The notes: generated by a model not told the origin, from the sequence alone. Shown: positions 9,211 through 20,690, counted from the first letter of the stretch. The stretch is DNA of 27,589 nucleotides from Stramonita haemastoma (GCA_030674155.1 CM060317.1:87085284-87112872), one strand, 5' to 3'. Program-made: numbers and translations.

Positions 9211-9546
9211 CAGTAAAATCAGCAACAGCATATCACTGATAGATCAATGCCTACATTTACCCCCAACAGCAAAAACTGCTGTACACTCTGCAATGATATA
9301 TCAGTGACAGACTCTTGCATAGATTTGCCAGCAACACATTTCCACAGTTTTTCAGGAGATATTTTACAGACTGTGGTATTAATATTTTGGTATATGTTAT
9401 CGAGAATTTTCATTTTTATCAATGAAACAGAACAGGAACAAAATTGGTATATTAAATGTCAAGGCCAGTGGCACAATATTACATCATGATCAGTCCAGAC
9501 AACATCAACAGTCATATCAGGACTTGGTATAAGAGGGAATGCAGAT
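9211..9546 (+). repeat. Unrecognised core repeat, copy 4
   Basis: Starts CAGTAAAATCAGCAACAGCA, exactly 868 bp after copy 3. Both hairpin arms and the inner hairpin are present. It ends GAGGGAATGCAG. Confidence 0.9.
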
Positions 9547-9745
9547 CGAATCAAAATAAGTAAAACAAAATACTGCATTAAAAAAACCTGATAATCATAA
9601 ACATATTAAAAGGTAATTCAATGATTGTGTAATATTCCAGATATAAAGTTTTCATAGTATTTCGATCATAAATCTCTCATACACTCACACCATCCCCTTC
9701 CCCAACCTTCAAACGTAACACAATCCATCCATTTTACACACACAC

Positions 9746-9803
<58 letters not shown>

Positions 9804-9848
9804 CAGCATAATGTGTAAACAAGCATGTTTTCTCTCTCTCTCTGCTTG
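9547..9848 (+). repeat. Core-repeat spacer with (CA)n
   Basis: Shares ATTGTGTAATATTC with the other spacers and carries a CA array at about 9737-9801 and a CT run before the next core. Confidence 0.8.
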
Positions 9849-9989
9849 CTGTAAAATCAGCAACAGCACATCACTGATAGATCAATGCCTACATTTACCC
9901 CCAACAGCAAAAACTACTGTACACTCTGCAATGATATATCAGTGATAGATTCTTGCATGGATTTGCCAGCAACACATGGCCACAGTTTT
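9849..9989 (+). repeat. Unrecognised core repeat, copy 5, truncated by the assembly gap
   Basis: The first 141 bp of the core, with one mismatch in the inner hairpin (ACAGCAAAAACTACTGT), then N. Confidence 0.88.
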
Positions 9990-10089
9990 NNNNNNNNNNN
10001 NNNNNNNNNNNNNNNNNNNNNNNNNNNNNNNNNNNNNNNNNNNNNNNNNNNNNNNNNNNNNNNNNNNNNNNNNNNNNNNNNNNNNNNNN
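9990..10089. other. Assembly gap of 100 N
   Basis: Exactly 100 N, the usual placeholder for a gap of unknown size. The left flank is inside a core repeat and the right flank is inside a minisatellite, so the real distance and even the join are uncertain. Confidence 0.99.
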
Positions 10090-10730
10090 TGGGACAAGTG
10101 CTGCCTTTCATTCAATTGCGCCAATGTGCACTTAAATACTAGACTGTGCTAATGCGCATTGATAATAACTGACAGCCAATGTTGCTTTTAATCAAAATGC
10201 GTTATGTGTCATTGTAATGGGACTGCGCCGATGCGCCTTTAATAATAAATGCGCCTAATGCTATGGCCTTTAATAATTGCGCAATGCTGCCTTTACTAAT
10301 AATGCGCCAATGCTGCTTGTTAATAACTGCGAAACACAAATGCTGCCTTAAGCAACTGGGCCAATGCTGCCTTTCATTATTGCGCCAATGCTGCCTTAAA
10401 TAATAGCTGTGCTAATGCAGCATTGATAATAACTGCGCCAATGTTGCCTTTAATAATAACTGCGCTAATGCTGCATTGATAATGACTGCGCCGATGCTGC
10501 CTTTAATAATAACTGCGCTAATGCTGCCTTTAATAATTGCGCCAATGCTGCCTTTAATAATAACTGCGCCAATGCTGCCTTGTTAATAACTGCGAACACA
10601 AATGCTGCCTAAATGACAACACAATTAATGCTGCCGTAAAGGATTACACAATCGCAAAAAATATTACCATAAATGACTGCTAGTGCAATGCTGCAATAAA
10701 TGACTATGCAAGAACAAACACTGCTGCCGC
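10090..10730. repeat. Degenerate ~27-bp minisatellite
   Basis: Recurring unit of the type GCGCCAATGCTGCCTTTAAT + AATAACT, with length variants. The clearest units are at 10240-10610. It decays towards both ends. Confidence 0.85.
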
Positions 10731-12040
10731 TACAACAGAAATGTTTCTGGTGATACATACAAAAAAGCACTGCCATGAATTCCAAAGAGGCAAACAGTGC
10801 CGCCATTACCACAATGGATCACGAAAGTGACGCTGCCATCATAGTCACAGCCACAAACAACTGGAAAACAACAATGCTACTGCTGCCACCGCAAAAACCA
10901 ACATCAGTGCCATTACTACCACATACTTTAAAACGCGATGAAAACTACATACACTAAAAACTTGCTACCACTACAAATACAAAACATCGCTACCACAAAA
11001 TTTAGCGCCACTTTAATCACAAAACGCTGATGCTTCAGCCGCCACAACTATTATCTCCCTTTCCAGTGCCAAGAATATCGCCCCCACTGTCACAAATTTT
11101 ACCCTTATAAACACACCACCATCACTACCAACACCCCTCACTGCCAGTACAAGGCCCAACACCACGAAAACAAAACGCCAAAGTTTTGCCGCTGTTTCCA
11201 TAAACGTCACTACCGTAAAGTGACATGATCGTTGAAAAGCACAAACTTAAACGCCCAAGCTGCCTGCAAGTTTGCTATAAACACCAATAGTGCCGCCAAA
11301 CACAAGCTCCAATGCTGAGGTTGCTTTATGAATGGATACACCTGCGACAAAGGGCTGCCGCTGACATAACACACCTCCACCGCCACGAACAAGCATACAC
11401 ACCTCCACCGCCACAAAAGCCCAAAACCACCACCACAGCCTGCGCCAAAGTTGATGCTCCCACTGCCACCGCCGCCACAAACACGGTAAATTACCGTGAC
11501 CACAATTAAAAAAAAAATTGGAATGCCCACTGACAAAATAGGCAGCAATGCAACAGCATTACGACTGACTTCACAAATGCCAACATTACTGCTCCCACTT
11601 TTGCCAACACCAAAACCACCAGAAACGTCACACTTCTATCTTTGCAAACACAAATAAAACTACCACTGCCACCACAACTCCCCACCCACCCTCTCACAAA
11701 CAGAGGACTACACTAACGCCACCACCATCCCAAACACTTGAATCGCTGCCACGAACACAACTACAGACGCCACCTCCTCGATCACAAACACCACAATCTA
11801 CAAGCCCCACCACCACAAACACTACAAACAAAAATGCCTCCACTACAACCACAAACATCGTCACTACAAACAACAGTCAACACGCCACCCCTGCAAACAC
11901 CACATCACAACCACAGTCACAAACGCCTCCACCGCATTTGCAAATACCACCACCACAAACACCTACACCACCGTCACTGCTATCAAAATCACTTCTGCAA
12001 ATGTGACTGAGATGGCAAACACTACCAGCACAGAAACTAC
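10731..12040. repeat. A+C-rich degenerate minisatellite field, left block
   Basis: Very little G on the plus strand. Short motifs such as CCACAAACAC, ACTGCCACC and GCCGCCACAAAC recur without a strict period. Long open frames here on either strand come from stop-poor repeat sequence and show no domain. Confidence 0.7.
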
Positions 12041-12392
12041 CCTATCTACAAACACCACTGCAAACACCATTTCCATAAACACCACAACTTCCATAAACAC
12101 CACTACTTCCATAAACCCCACCATTTCCATTATTTCTATAGACACCATTTCCTTAGACACTACCATTTCCTTAGACACCACCATTTCCATAGACACCACC
12201 ATTTCCATAGACACCACCATTTCCTTAGACACCACCATTTCCATAGACACCACCATTTCCTTAGACACCACCATTTCCATAGACACCACCATTTCCATAG
12301 ACACCACCATTTCCTTAGACACCACCATTTCCTTAGACACAACCATTTCCTTAGACACCACCATTTCCATAGACACCACAATCGGCACGAAC
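12041..12392. repeat. 18-bp minisatellite with two unit variants
   Basis: Unit ACCATTTCC(A/T)TAGACACC. From about 12146 to 12380 there are about 13 units, which differ mainly by the A/T base. The 18-bp period keeps every frame open, which explains the long open frames on both strands. Confidence 0.95.
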
Positions 12393-12424
12393 AATACAGA
12401 CACTAATACAAACATCAATATTGC

Positions 12425-12624
12425 CTCAACACACGCATACAGACATGCGCGCGCACACACACACACATGTGCACATACAATGTGCGTACGCACGCAAACA
12501 CAGATGCGCGCGCGCGCGCACACACACGTGCACACACACAATATGCGAACACGCGCACACACACACAATGCGAACACACACACACACACACCACATACAC
12601 ACCACACACACACACGCGCGCGCA

Positions 12625-12688
<64 letters not shown>
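12425..12688. repeat. CA/CG-rich compound simple repeats
   Basis: Irregular CA, GCGC and ACGC blocks followed by a pure CA array at about 12643-12687. Confidence 0.92.
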
Positions 12689-12960
12689 GTCGTAATCGTC
12701 AACAAAAACGCACATGACATGGCGCACAGGGCAGGAGGGGAGGAGTGGGTGTGGGGGAGAACATGTTAGACATGTGACATGACACTGACATGACATGACA
12801 CTGACACAACTTTGCTGAGACTTGTTGGCAGAGACAGCAGCACCAGCAGAGAGGAGACAGCGGACCTTAGCAACACGGGGCACCTGAGATAATGGTGTGC
12901 CGGCACTTGGTAAGAAACTAACGTACAGATTTTCGTCATTGTGTTTATTTTTTATGACAA
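12689..12960. other. Unassigned spacer with short TGACA repeats
   Basis: GACATGACACTGACATGACA-type repeats at about 12765-12805. Otherwise nothing recognised. Confidence 0.5.
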
Positions 12961-13155
12961 ATGCTGTATAGTGAGTCGGCAGTCCATCAGTAATGCATCC
13001 GTGTAGAGAGCGAGATGTCGCAGATTCGATTCCCTTCCTGACAGAAGCTGAGGGGGGCGGAAGAGACTTATTCACTTCCAGAGCCGGAAAGCGAGTGGTG
13101 GGAACGTTGTGCACGTGCTATGACGGCCCGAAATTGATCCACCATCCAGGCACCC
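12961..13155 (+). repeat. tRNA-derived SINE head
   Basis: A B-box-like GATTCGATTCCC at 13023-13034 sits about 35-55 bp after a degraded A-box region. The following body does not match family A, which begins afresh near 13156. Confidence 0.45.
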
Positions 13156-13400
13156 GTTCGAGGGGATGTTTCCTATGAGTCGACATCGGTACCGATTCCA
13201 CCCCACCCCCCTCCTAAAAAAGTCCTTTGGATGAGACTGTAAACTGAGGTCCCGTGTGTGAACACAGATTATCTTTCGCACACATTAAAACCCATTCCAC
13301 CAGTCAGAAGAGTAGCCATTTTTGAGGCGGTAAAAACAGATGATAATTAATAGCATTCATGCACACTGGTGATATATTTAGACACCATCCCCGAAGTCGG
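13156..13400 (+). repeat. SINE family A, 5'-truncated copy
   Basis: GTTCGAGGGGATGTTTCC, then AAAGTCCTTTGGATGAGACT, CTGAGGTCCCGTGTGTGAAC, TTTCGCACACATTAAAACC and AGAAGAGTAGCCATTT in family order. The 3' part is diverged. Confidence 0.75.
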
Positions 13401-13479
13401 AATGCGGCTACATTAATGGCTTAAAACGGTCACATACGCAATTTGTCACCATAGGTAATCCTCAGAGCTCTATCCGAAA

Positions 13480-13690
13480 AACAAAAAACTATAAAGTGAG
13501 ATCCCATGTGCTATCGCACGCAGAAAATCCTGCACACCGGTAGAATCTGTTTCAACTCTTAGAAGAGTAGACCATTTCGTGTCGGCAGGAACGGGTAACA
13601 AAAATTTGAAAAAAGGCATGCAAACTTTTTTTTTAGTCGTGTTTAGACATCATCCCCGAAGCCGGAATGCAGCTTCCTTAAAGGTGGACA
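13480..13690 (+). repeat. SINE family A-like copy, strongly decayed
   Basis: AAGTGAGATCCCATGTGC, ATCGCACGCAGAAAATCCTG, TTAGAAGAGTAGACCATTTC and CCCCGAAGCCGGAATGCAGC. The last landmark also ends the copy at 13156-13400 (CCCCGAAGTCGGAATGCGGC), so these two share a variant 3' end. Confidence 0.65.
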
Positions 13691-13990
13691 GACAGTTGCA
13701 TAGCCAGGCTGCACATAACCTCGCCATTGGTGAGTCTGAGCTGTAGGAGAGAAACAAGGGGGGAGGGGGGAGCGCTGGGTTTTCTTTCCATCCCCTTAGC
13801 CATGACATGGTGTGTGGATGCTGCTGTATCAGATACATCATCATATAGAAGAGGGTTTGGTCTTCTCCAGCTTACGGCTCTTTGGAATGATCAAAATAAA
13901 ATATTGTATTGCACTTCAAAGCGATACCGTGTGACTTCAAAAAAGTATCATTTGAATGATAACAGTATAAAAATAAGACAATACACGTGC
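13691..13990. other. Unassigned spacer
   Basis: No gene or repeat recognised. Confidence 0.4.
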
Positions 13991-14148
13991 TCACATATAG
14001 GTGCACGCGCGCACACACACAGCACGCACGCACACACACACGCGCGCGTGCGCATATACACATGTGTGTATAATCACCACAATTACACACACGTATACAT
14101 ACGCACGCAAGCATGCACACATACCCGCGCGGGCGCGCGCCCACACGA
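13991..14148. repeat. CA/CG-rich simple repeats
   Basis: Interrupted ACAC, GCAC and GCGC blocks, ending in a palindromic CCCGCGCGGGCGCGCGC tract near 14125-14141. Confidence 0.85.
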
Positions 14149-14224
14149 TTGGACGATTGTTTTTTTTAATCTTTTTTTTAAAATAGGTATTTTACGACAG
14201 CGCTAACTTTTTTTTTTTCTTTTT

Positions 14225-14590
14225 TCGTTCCTCGACTAGAGTTCCGAGGTTTACGAATGATGGGATTTTGTGTATGCAGCCATTTTTGCCCACCATGAAG
14301 GTAGCTGCATTCCTTCTTGGGGCATGTAATCGGGGTAAATTCGTGTTTCTGAAACCCACCGAACACTGGAATGACGCACAGGATCCTTAACGTGCATATT
14401 TGATCTTCTTCATGCGTATATACACGAAGGGAATGAAGGCACTGGCAGGTCTGCCCATGAAGCTAGCCTGGGAGATCGGAAAATTTCCACCCTGAATTCA
14501 CAAGACGCCTCCGAAATTCGAGCCCACGACTTGGGGACCCGTATGATAGGTTTGAAGTCGGACGGTCTTTACCACTCGGCAATGGTGTCG
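14225..14590 (-). repeat. tRNA-derived SINE, second family, near full length
   Basis: On the minus strand it starts CGACACCATTGCCGAGTGGT, with an A box at 14571-14581 (TGCCGAGTGGT, resembling tRNA-Leu/Ser heads) and a B box at 14513-14524 (GGCTCGAATTTC). The body holds TTTTCCGATCTCCCAGGCTA, GCAGACCTGCCAGTGCC and CGTTAAGGATCCTGTG. This order is familiar from SINEs of molluscs and other marine invertebrates by memory; I cannot confirm it by search. Confidence 0.75.
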
Positions 14591-14895
14591 TTTGTGTGTG
14601 TTATACAGCTGTCGTTTCTTTTGCTATATATCACAGTTTAAGAGTAAAGTGTTCTAATGAGAGTTATCCATTGAAACATTTTTGTGTTCATATGATAAAA
14701 GTGTTGTAATGCCAATAACTGAATTATCTGGAATCCCTAGGCCAAGGAACAGATGGACAGCGATGAAGAATGACGTCACCACGGACCACACCAACTGACG
14801 TGGACAACGGCGCCGGGAACCTGTTCCATGGATACCAAGGTAAGGCTGAGAGAGTCTTCTGTAGGTCAGTACACTTTATAGCCATAGTGCTCGCT
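14591..14895. other. Unassigned spacer with a weak LINE-like peptide motif
   Basis: Near 14733-14800 a short open stretch reads PRPRNRWTAMKNDV, similar in style to the 'GRPRxRW' end of some LINE ORFs. It is too short to call. Confidence 0.3.
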
Positions 14896-14899
14896 GTAT

Positions 14900-15200
14900 G
14901 ACGGTCCGGATTCGAACCACCATTGATAACACCAATTAAAGGGATTTTTTTCCCCTGGAGTTAGCGTTCGTGCTGACTTAATTCATCAAAAATGTCCTTT
15001 GGACCAACCGAGGTCTCATGTCTAACCGCACACATAACATCTTGCGCACATGTTAAAACTTATTCCACCTTTCGAAAGAGCAGGCCATTTGTTGCGGTGG
15101 GAAGAGATGACAGAATTTACAAACCGCATGCACCCGGGGACTGGATGGATAAAAAGCACACGAGTGCGTATTCATTATCCTCGAACTATAAGATTGAACG
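14900..15200 (+). repeat. SINE family A, 5'-damaged copy
   Basis: The B-box-like GATTCGAACC is near 14910-14920, followed by CCCCTGGAGTTAGCGTTCGT, CTTGCGCACATGTTAAAACT, CGAAAGAGCAGGCCATTTGT, GGGGACTGGATG and ATTCATTATCCTCGAA. No clear A box. Confidence 0.8.
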
Positions 15201-15274
15201 GCAAGTAGATGAATAAAGATCTGCACGCACACACGGAACGTGCATGCATTCGCATGTGAGTTAGTATATTCAAT

Positions 15275-16175
15275 GCTTGCATGAAACGGAAAGGCGAGCA
15301 CTGCGACTACTTCAACATCGATAAAGGAGTCCGGCAAGGTTGCGTTTTCTCGCCCCACCTCTTCATCACGTACACAGAGCAAGTAGTGAGAGAGGCAGAC
15401 ACTGAGGAGAGATCATGCGAGTAAAGAAAGGAAATAGGAATATTACCAAGCTGAGATATGTTGATGACACCCCACAAGTACGAACAGAACTCGGTGTCGA
15501 GGATCTGCTGTAGGAAAACGAGACAGGACTGAAACCGAAAGTACGAAGTGATGCACCACATAGAAGGATCAGCTAACCAGCCACAGGAGAGCATACAAAT
15601 GATTAAAGCAGAGCTGGAAGAGTCGACAACTTAGTACTAGGGCTCTGTCAAAACCACCACAGAGCCTTGGAGCAAGAATCGGATCAAGAGTAACTAGGCA
15701 TGGCCAGACAAAGAGACGGGTATGCCAGGAAACAGCAAGATCAGAATGTTACTTGCTGAATGTGGCGTATTTTCATGTATGGATATGAGGCCCGGACTGT
15801 GAAGGAGGATGACGAAAATCGGTTAAAGACAAGCAGTTCTAAATGTGGCCATACAGGCGTCGTCTGAAAGTAAAATAGACGGGCTGAACAGATTCCCACT
15901 GAATTAGCTGCAAAGCGAAAAGTGCTCAGAGATGATGTAAAAATGAAGTGTACTGGGCACATAACACGAAAACACAACTACCTGCATGACAACACCAGTC
16001 CTGCAGGGGAGAGTAGCAGCAAGGAAAAGGTCAGGAATGGACAACGGCACTGATGCCAGCAAACTCTGGCTTCAAAACATCGTACAGAGGAGCAGAGACG
16101 GACCGTATCTCCTGGCCATCTTTCAGGACAAGGAGTGGAGCTCTCGCCGTCGTCCCTGGCGATGGTGACAGGTGA
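15275..16175 (+). pseudogene. Decayed non-LTR retrotransposon reverse transcriptase, C-terminal half
   Basis: The frame 15275-15424 contains GVRQGCVFSPHLF, a standard reverse transcriptase block (finger/palm region before the active site), then a stop. In another frame KLRYVDDTP (YVDD at 15457-15468) is the catalytic YxDD box, where the two aspartates bind metal during nucleotide addition. Near 15780 a YGYEARTVKEDDENRL stretch matches the 'YGxExW.l....' block that follows the palm in many such elements. Later stops and frame changes are frequent, so the element is dead. The spacing (block, YxDD, post-palm block) supports one decayed element rather than chance matches. The 'RQGC' form differs from the 'PQGS' form of Jockey/CR1-type LINEs. 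No RNase H is seen. The RNase H LINE at 4.4-5.4 kb may be a different family. Confidence 0.8.
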
Positions 16176-16199
16176 CAGGTGAGTTATGAAAGGTGCTCA

Positions 16200-17530
16200 A
16201 CGTACACACACACACACATACTTCACACACAACACTACAACGTCATACGATACGCATATCATCAAACAACACCTGACACGCCAAACGCAACACACATGTG
16301 CGCACCCGCACGCAAACGCGCACACACATGCGCGCGCACTCGCACCTTAAAAAGCGTATGCACACACACCCTTTACATAATGTATGCACGCACGCAACAG
16401 ACACCACACCACATCGCATCGCACCACTTAAAACCACACCACAACCACACCACTCAACCACATCACACCACACCGCACACTCGCACCACACTGCACACTC
16501 AGACACCACACCACACCGCACACTCACACACCACACCACACACTCACACCGCACACTCACACCACACCACACCGCACACTCACACCAAACCGCACACTCA
16601 CACCAAACCGCACAATTACACCACAACTCACACCACGCCACACACTCGCACCACACCACACACACACCATACCACACTGCACACTGAAACCACACCGCAC
16701 ACTGAAACCACACCGCACACTGAAACCACACCGCACACTTACACCGCACACTCACATCACACTCACATCGCACCGCACACTCACATCACACCACACCGCA
16801 CACACACACCAAACCGCACACACACCACACCGCACCGCACACGCACCGCACAGCACACTCACAATGCACCGCACACACCAAACCACACCGCACACTCACA
16901 CCAAACCACACGCACCGCACACCACACTCACAATGCACCGCACACACCACACCACACCGCACACTCGCACAACACCACACCGCACACTCGCACCACAACA
17001 CGCCACACACACCACAACATATGCTTGCACCGCATCACATCACACCGCACACTCAAACTCAAACCGCATGCACACCACACCACACCGCACATTCACACCA
17101 CACCACACCGCACACTCAAACCACACCACACCACACCACACACAACACACCACCGCACCTCACACCACACCACACCACACACCGCACCTCACACCACACC
17201 GCACCTCACACCACACCGCACCTCATACCACACCGCACCTCACACCACACCGCACCTCACACCACACCGCACACTCACACATCACACCTCACACAACACC
17301 ATACCACACTACAACTCGCGCACCACACAATCGCATACTCGCACCACATCACACCAAACTACACGCGCGCGCGCGCGCACACACACACGCACACACACAC
17401 ACACACACACACAGACTTCTCTCTCGTGCCACATCACACCACACTACACACGCGTGCACGCACGCACGCGCGAACACACACACACACACACACTCGCATC
17501 ATATCGCACTACACAACACTACACACACAA
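16200..17530. repeat. CACACC-type degenerate satellite with local 17- and 18-bp periods
   Basis: Built almost wholly from CACAC, CACC, CGCACAC and CTCACA pieces. Clear local tandem parts are TGAAACCACACCGCACAC (18 bp, three copies near 16684-16740) and CGCACCTCACACCACAC (17 bp, about six copies near 17154-17280). GC/CA arrays occur at 17363-17412 and 17451-17494. The long open frames are His/Thr-rich repeat artefacts. Confidence 0.9.
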
Positions 17531-17835
17531 TCACCACCACCGCCACCACCCTCACCCTCCAAAACGCATCACTATTACCACCACAAACACAAAACGCGGC
17601 CGCCGTCACAAATGCCCGTACCACGGTAGATGTTAACACCTGCAGAAACACTAGTGACACTACTGCCGCCACAAACATAGAACCCTACACCACCACAGAC
17701 CGGCGACATGTTCAGATACTGCCATCATGGTAAACGACTAAGTTGCCACTGGTGCCTGCAAGACGCACCGACACCACCTGTGCCGCAGCCACACTAAACC
17801 ACAACGACCTAGGCTCCTCTGCGGGTAGATCTGTG
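17531..17835. repeat. A+C-rich degenerate minisatellite remnants
   Basis: CCACCACCG, ACTGCCGCCACAAACATAG and similar pieces, fading into non-repetitive sequence after about 17740. Confidence 0.55.
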
Positions 17836-17837
17836 GG

Positions 17838-17940
17838 GGTCTGGAGGTAAGGCACGTACCTAAAAAGCGAGAGGTACAGGTTCGATTCCCCCATTTGAGC
17901 CCGAACTCTTCCCCCTATCCACTTAACCTTGAGTGATGAC
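17838..17940 (+). repeat. SINE 5' fragment related to the copy at 23338
   Basis: A B box (GGTTCGATTCCCC, 17879-17891) is followed by CATTTGAGCCCGAACTC, CCCCTATCCACTTAACC and TTGAGTGATG, which parallel TATTTGTACCCGACCTC ... CTGAAGTGATGG at 23388-23435. It stops there; the rest of the body is missing. Confidence 0.6.
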
Positions 17941-18380
17941 AACTGCCGCTTCAGCAGAAACCACATCGCTGCCAGACACAAAACAAATCGCTGCCGTCCC
18001 CAGCAACACACCTTTGCTGCCGTTTCAACTCTACAATAATGGCCACAAAAACGGACACAAACCCCAAAACCTTCACCTATATGCATGCACATATGCACAC
18101 ACGTGCGTTCGCATGTTTATATACACACACAGCTGCGTCACCTAGCGATACCCCATCCCCTTCTGCAACTGGCAATGTTACCACCACTATTACACTAATG
18201 CCGCTACAATCACACCAACTTTGCAGCCAAAGCTTCTACATCTTTTATATGGGGTGATTGTACTGAGCAAATACACACAATAATAGTAAAATATTGCACA
18301 AATACAGACTTTTAGTATCACAGCTGCCCATTCAAGCACATATTATTGATAGTGGTATTTGTGATTAAGCAAATGCAAGC
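17941..18380. other. Mixed spacer with A+C-rich minisatellite pieces
   Basis: CTGCCG and CACAAA pieces up to about 18220, then AT-rich sequence with no recognisable feature. Confidence 0.4.
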
Positions 18381-19475
18381 GCTGCATCCCTAAATTACTG
18401 CATAAATGCGAACGCTGCTGCGCTAATTAACTGCATAAATGGGAACGCTGCTGCGCTAATTAACTGCATAAATGCGAACGCTGCTGCGCTAATTAACTGC
18501 ATAAATGCGAACGCTGCTTCGCTAAATGACTGCATAAATGCGAACGCTGCTCCGCTAAATGACTTCATAAATGCGAACGCTGCTTCGCTAAATGACTGCA
18601 CAAATGCGAACGCTGCTTCGCTAAATGACTGCATAAATGCAAACGCTGCTTTGCTAAATGACTGCATAAATGCAAACGCTGCTTCTTTAATTAAATACCT
18701 GCATAAATGCGAACGCTGCTGGCATAAAAAAAATGCGCAAATGCGATTGCTGCTGTGATAAATACATAAATGCGAGCGCTGTTGTGATTAGTAATTACAT
18801 AATTGCGAGCGTTGCTGCGCTAAATATTTACATAAATACGAGCGCTGCTGTGATAAATATTTACATAAATGTGAGCGCTGCTGCCATAAATGCGAGTGCT
18901 GCTGGCTTAATTAAATGCCTGCTTAATTGCGGATGCTGCTGGCTTAATTATATGCCTGCATAAATGCGAGTGCTGCTGGCTTAATTAAATGCCTGCTTAA
19001 TTGCGGATGCTGCTGGCTTAATTAAATGCCTGCTTAATTGCGAACGCTGCTGGCTTAATTAAATGCCTGCTTAATTGCGAACGCTGCTGGCTTAATTAAA
19101 TGCCTGCTTAATTGCGGATGCTGCTGGCTTAATTAAATGCCTGCTTAATTGCGAAGGCTGCTGGCTTAATTAAATGCCTGCTTAATTGCGGATGCTGCTG
19201 GCTTAATTAAATGCCTGCTTAATTGCGAAGGCTGCTGGCTTAATTGAATGCCTGAATAAATGCGAACGCTGCTGCGCTAAATGCCTGAATAAATGCGAAC
19301 ACTGCTGCGCTAATTGCCTGCATAAATGCAAACGCTGCTGCGCTAATTGCCTGCATAAATGCGAACACTGCTGCGCTAATTGCCTGCATAAATGCGAACA
19401 CTGCTGCGCTAAATGCCTGCATAAATGCGAACACTGCTGCGCTAAATACCTGCATAAATGCGAATGATGCTGACA
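18381..19475. repeat. 33-bp / 37-bp / 33-bp minisatellite array
   Basis: About 18395-18720 is a 33-bp repeat of the type GAACGCTGCTGCGCTAATTA + ACTGCATAAATGC. 18720-18900 holds irregular variants. About 18900-19245 is a 37-bp repeat of the type AATTAAATGCCTGCTTAATT + GCGGATGCTGCTGGCTT. 19245-19465 returns to the 33-bp type with CACTGCTGCGCTAAATGCC. The 33-bp period is 11 codons, which produces the apparent 11-residue protein repeat on the minus strand. Confidence 0.95.
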
Positions 19476-19870
19476 CTGAAACGCTGTTGCCGTGAATGTC
19501 TGCACGAATGCAAACACTAAAGCTGCCATTAACGATTGCGTAAAATGCTAAACTATCACAAATATCTCGGCTAACGTAAATTCTGTACATGCACAAATAT
19601 CGACATTGCTACAAAAACACATTTGATATACAATACAATAATAATCATAGAACACAAATTGTCGCAGATACAAAGCCGTAACGGTCAAGTTGCTAACGGG
19701 GACAAAAGAATGTCACCGCCGTCGCAAACGCTAACAATTCCGCCCCTACAGAGAGAAAATTACCAAGATAAATCCTATCACCGCTTCCCTAGTGAGAAAT
19801 GCCACCACAAACGTAACAGACACCACTGTTTAAACACAAACATCACAAACCATACCGATCACCAACACCA
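19476..19870. other. Unassigned spacer between minisatellite blocks
   Basis: Unique-looking sequence with scattered ACCACAAACG pieces towards the right. No gene. Confidence 0.45.
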
Positions 19871-20212
19871 CTATTGCCAGCACCGTAGACATTGCAACAA
19901 CCGCCAACACCGTAGACATTGCAATAACCGCCAACACCGTAGACATTGCAACAACCGCCAACACCGTAGACATTGCAACAACCACCAACACCGTAGACAT
20001 TGCAACAACCGCCAACACCGTAGACATTGCAACAACCACCAACACCGTAGACATTGCAACAACCACCAACACCGTAGACATTGCAACAACCGCCAACACC
20101 GTAGACATTGCAACAACCGCCAACACCGTAGACATTGCAACAACCGCCAACACCGTAGACATTGCAACAACCGCCAACACCGTAGACATTGCAACAACCG
20201 CCATAGACATTG
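19871..20212. repeat. 27-bp minisatellite, about 12 units
   Basis: Unit CACCGTAGACATTGCAACAA + CCGCCAA. Units differ mainly at one base (CCGCC or CCACC). The 27-bp period leaves all frames open and gives a spurious 9-residue His/Arg/Asn-rich repeat. Confidence 0.96.
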
Positions 20213-20690
20213 TCATCAGCACCACAAACACTTTTGTCGGTGCCACGATCACAAACACTATACAAACAACAAAATGCCACCCAACACATTATTATTTGTT
20301 CTGTCACTTTCACCACAGCCACAGACACAACTGTCAGTATTGCTTCCACAACAAACACCGCAACAAACACCACCGCTGCAACACCACCACAAACATTACC
20401 ATCACAAGTAGCATCACCAGAAGCAACCGCCGTAAACACTATCGCTTCGCAAACACCATCACTAACACTGCCGTGATCTCCGCCAAAGACACCGCTTAAA
20501 AGCCACTGTCGGTCACAAGCACTTACACACACATTACCACAAGCATTGGCAAAAAAATACCGCCACACATACACCACAAACGCTGCCACAACGCTCCAAT
20601 AAACACTGTTATACTGAACATGAGCACAACCACCACCACAGATACTGACACGTAAAAAAAGCACCGCCACAACCACTGCCACTGTTGCCA
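20213..20690. repeat. A+C-rich degenerate minisatellite field
   Basis: ACAAACACCGCAAC, CCACCACAAAC and related pieces without a strict period. Confidence 0.65.

Noticed and set aside
9211..9490. Possible conserved exon in the core repeat (a similar peptide in several copies)
   Set aside because: Copies 1 and 3 carry 4-bp and 2-bp indels, and both strands give similar-looking peptides, as expected for recent non-coding duplicates.
11963..13114. Long minus-strand open frame (383 codons) and the plus-strand frame across the 18-bp repeat
   Set aside because: Both are produced by in-frame tandem repeats and CA/CG microsatellites. The protein is a simple repeat with no domain.
16179..17733. Open frames of up to 485 codons rich in His and Thr
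   Set aside because: They translate CACACC-type satellite DNA, and overlapping frames are equally open.
19623..20411. His/Arg/Asn-rich 262-codon frame
   Set aside because: It comes from a 27-bp minisatellite whose period is a multiple of three. No start context or conserved non-repeat domain.
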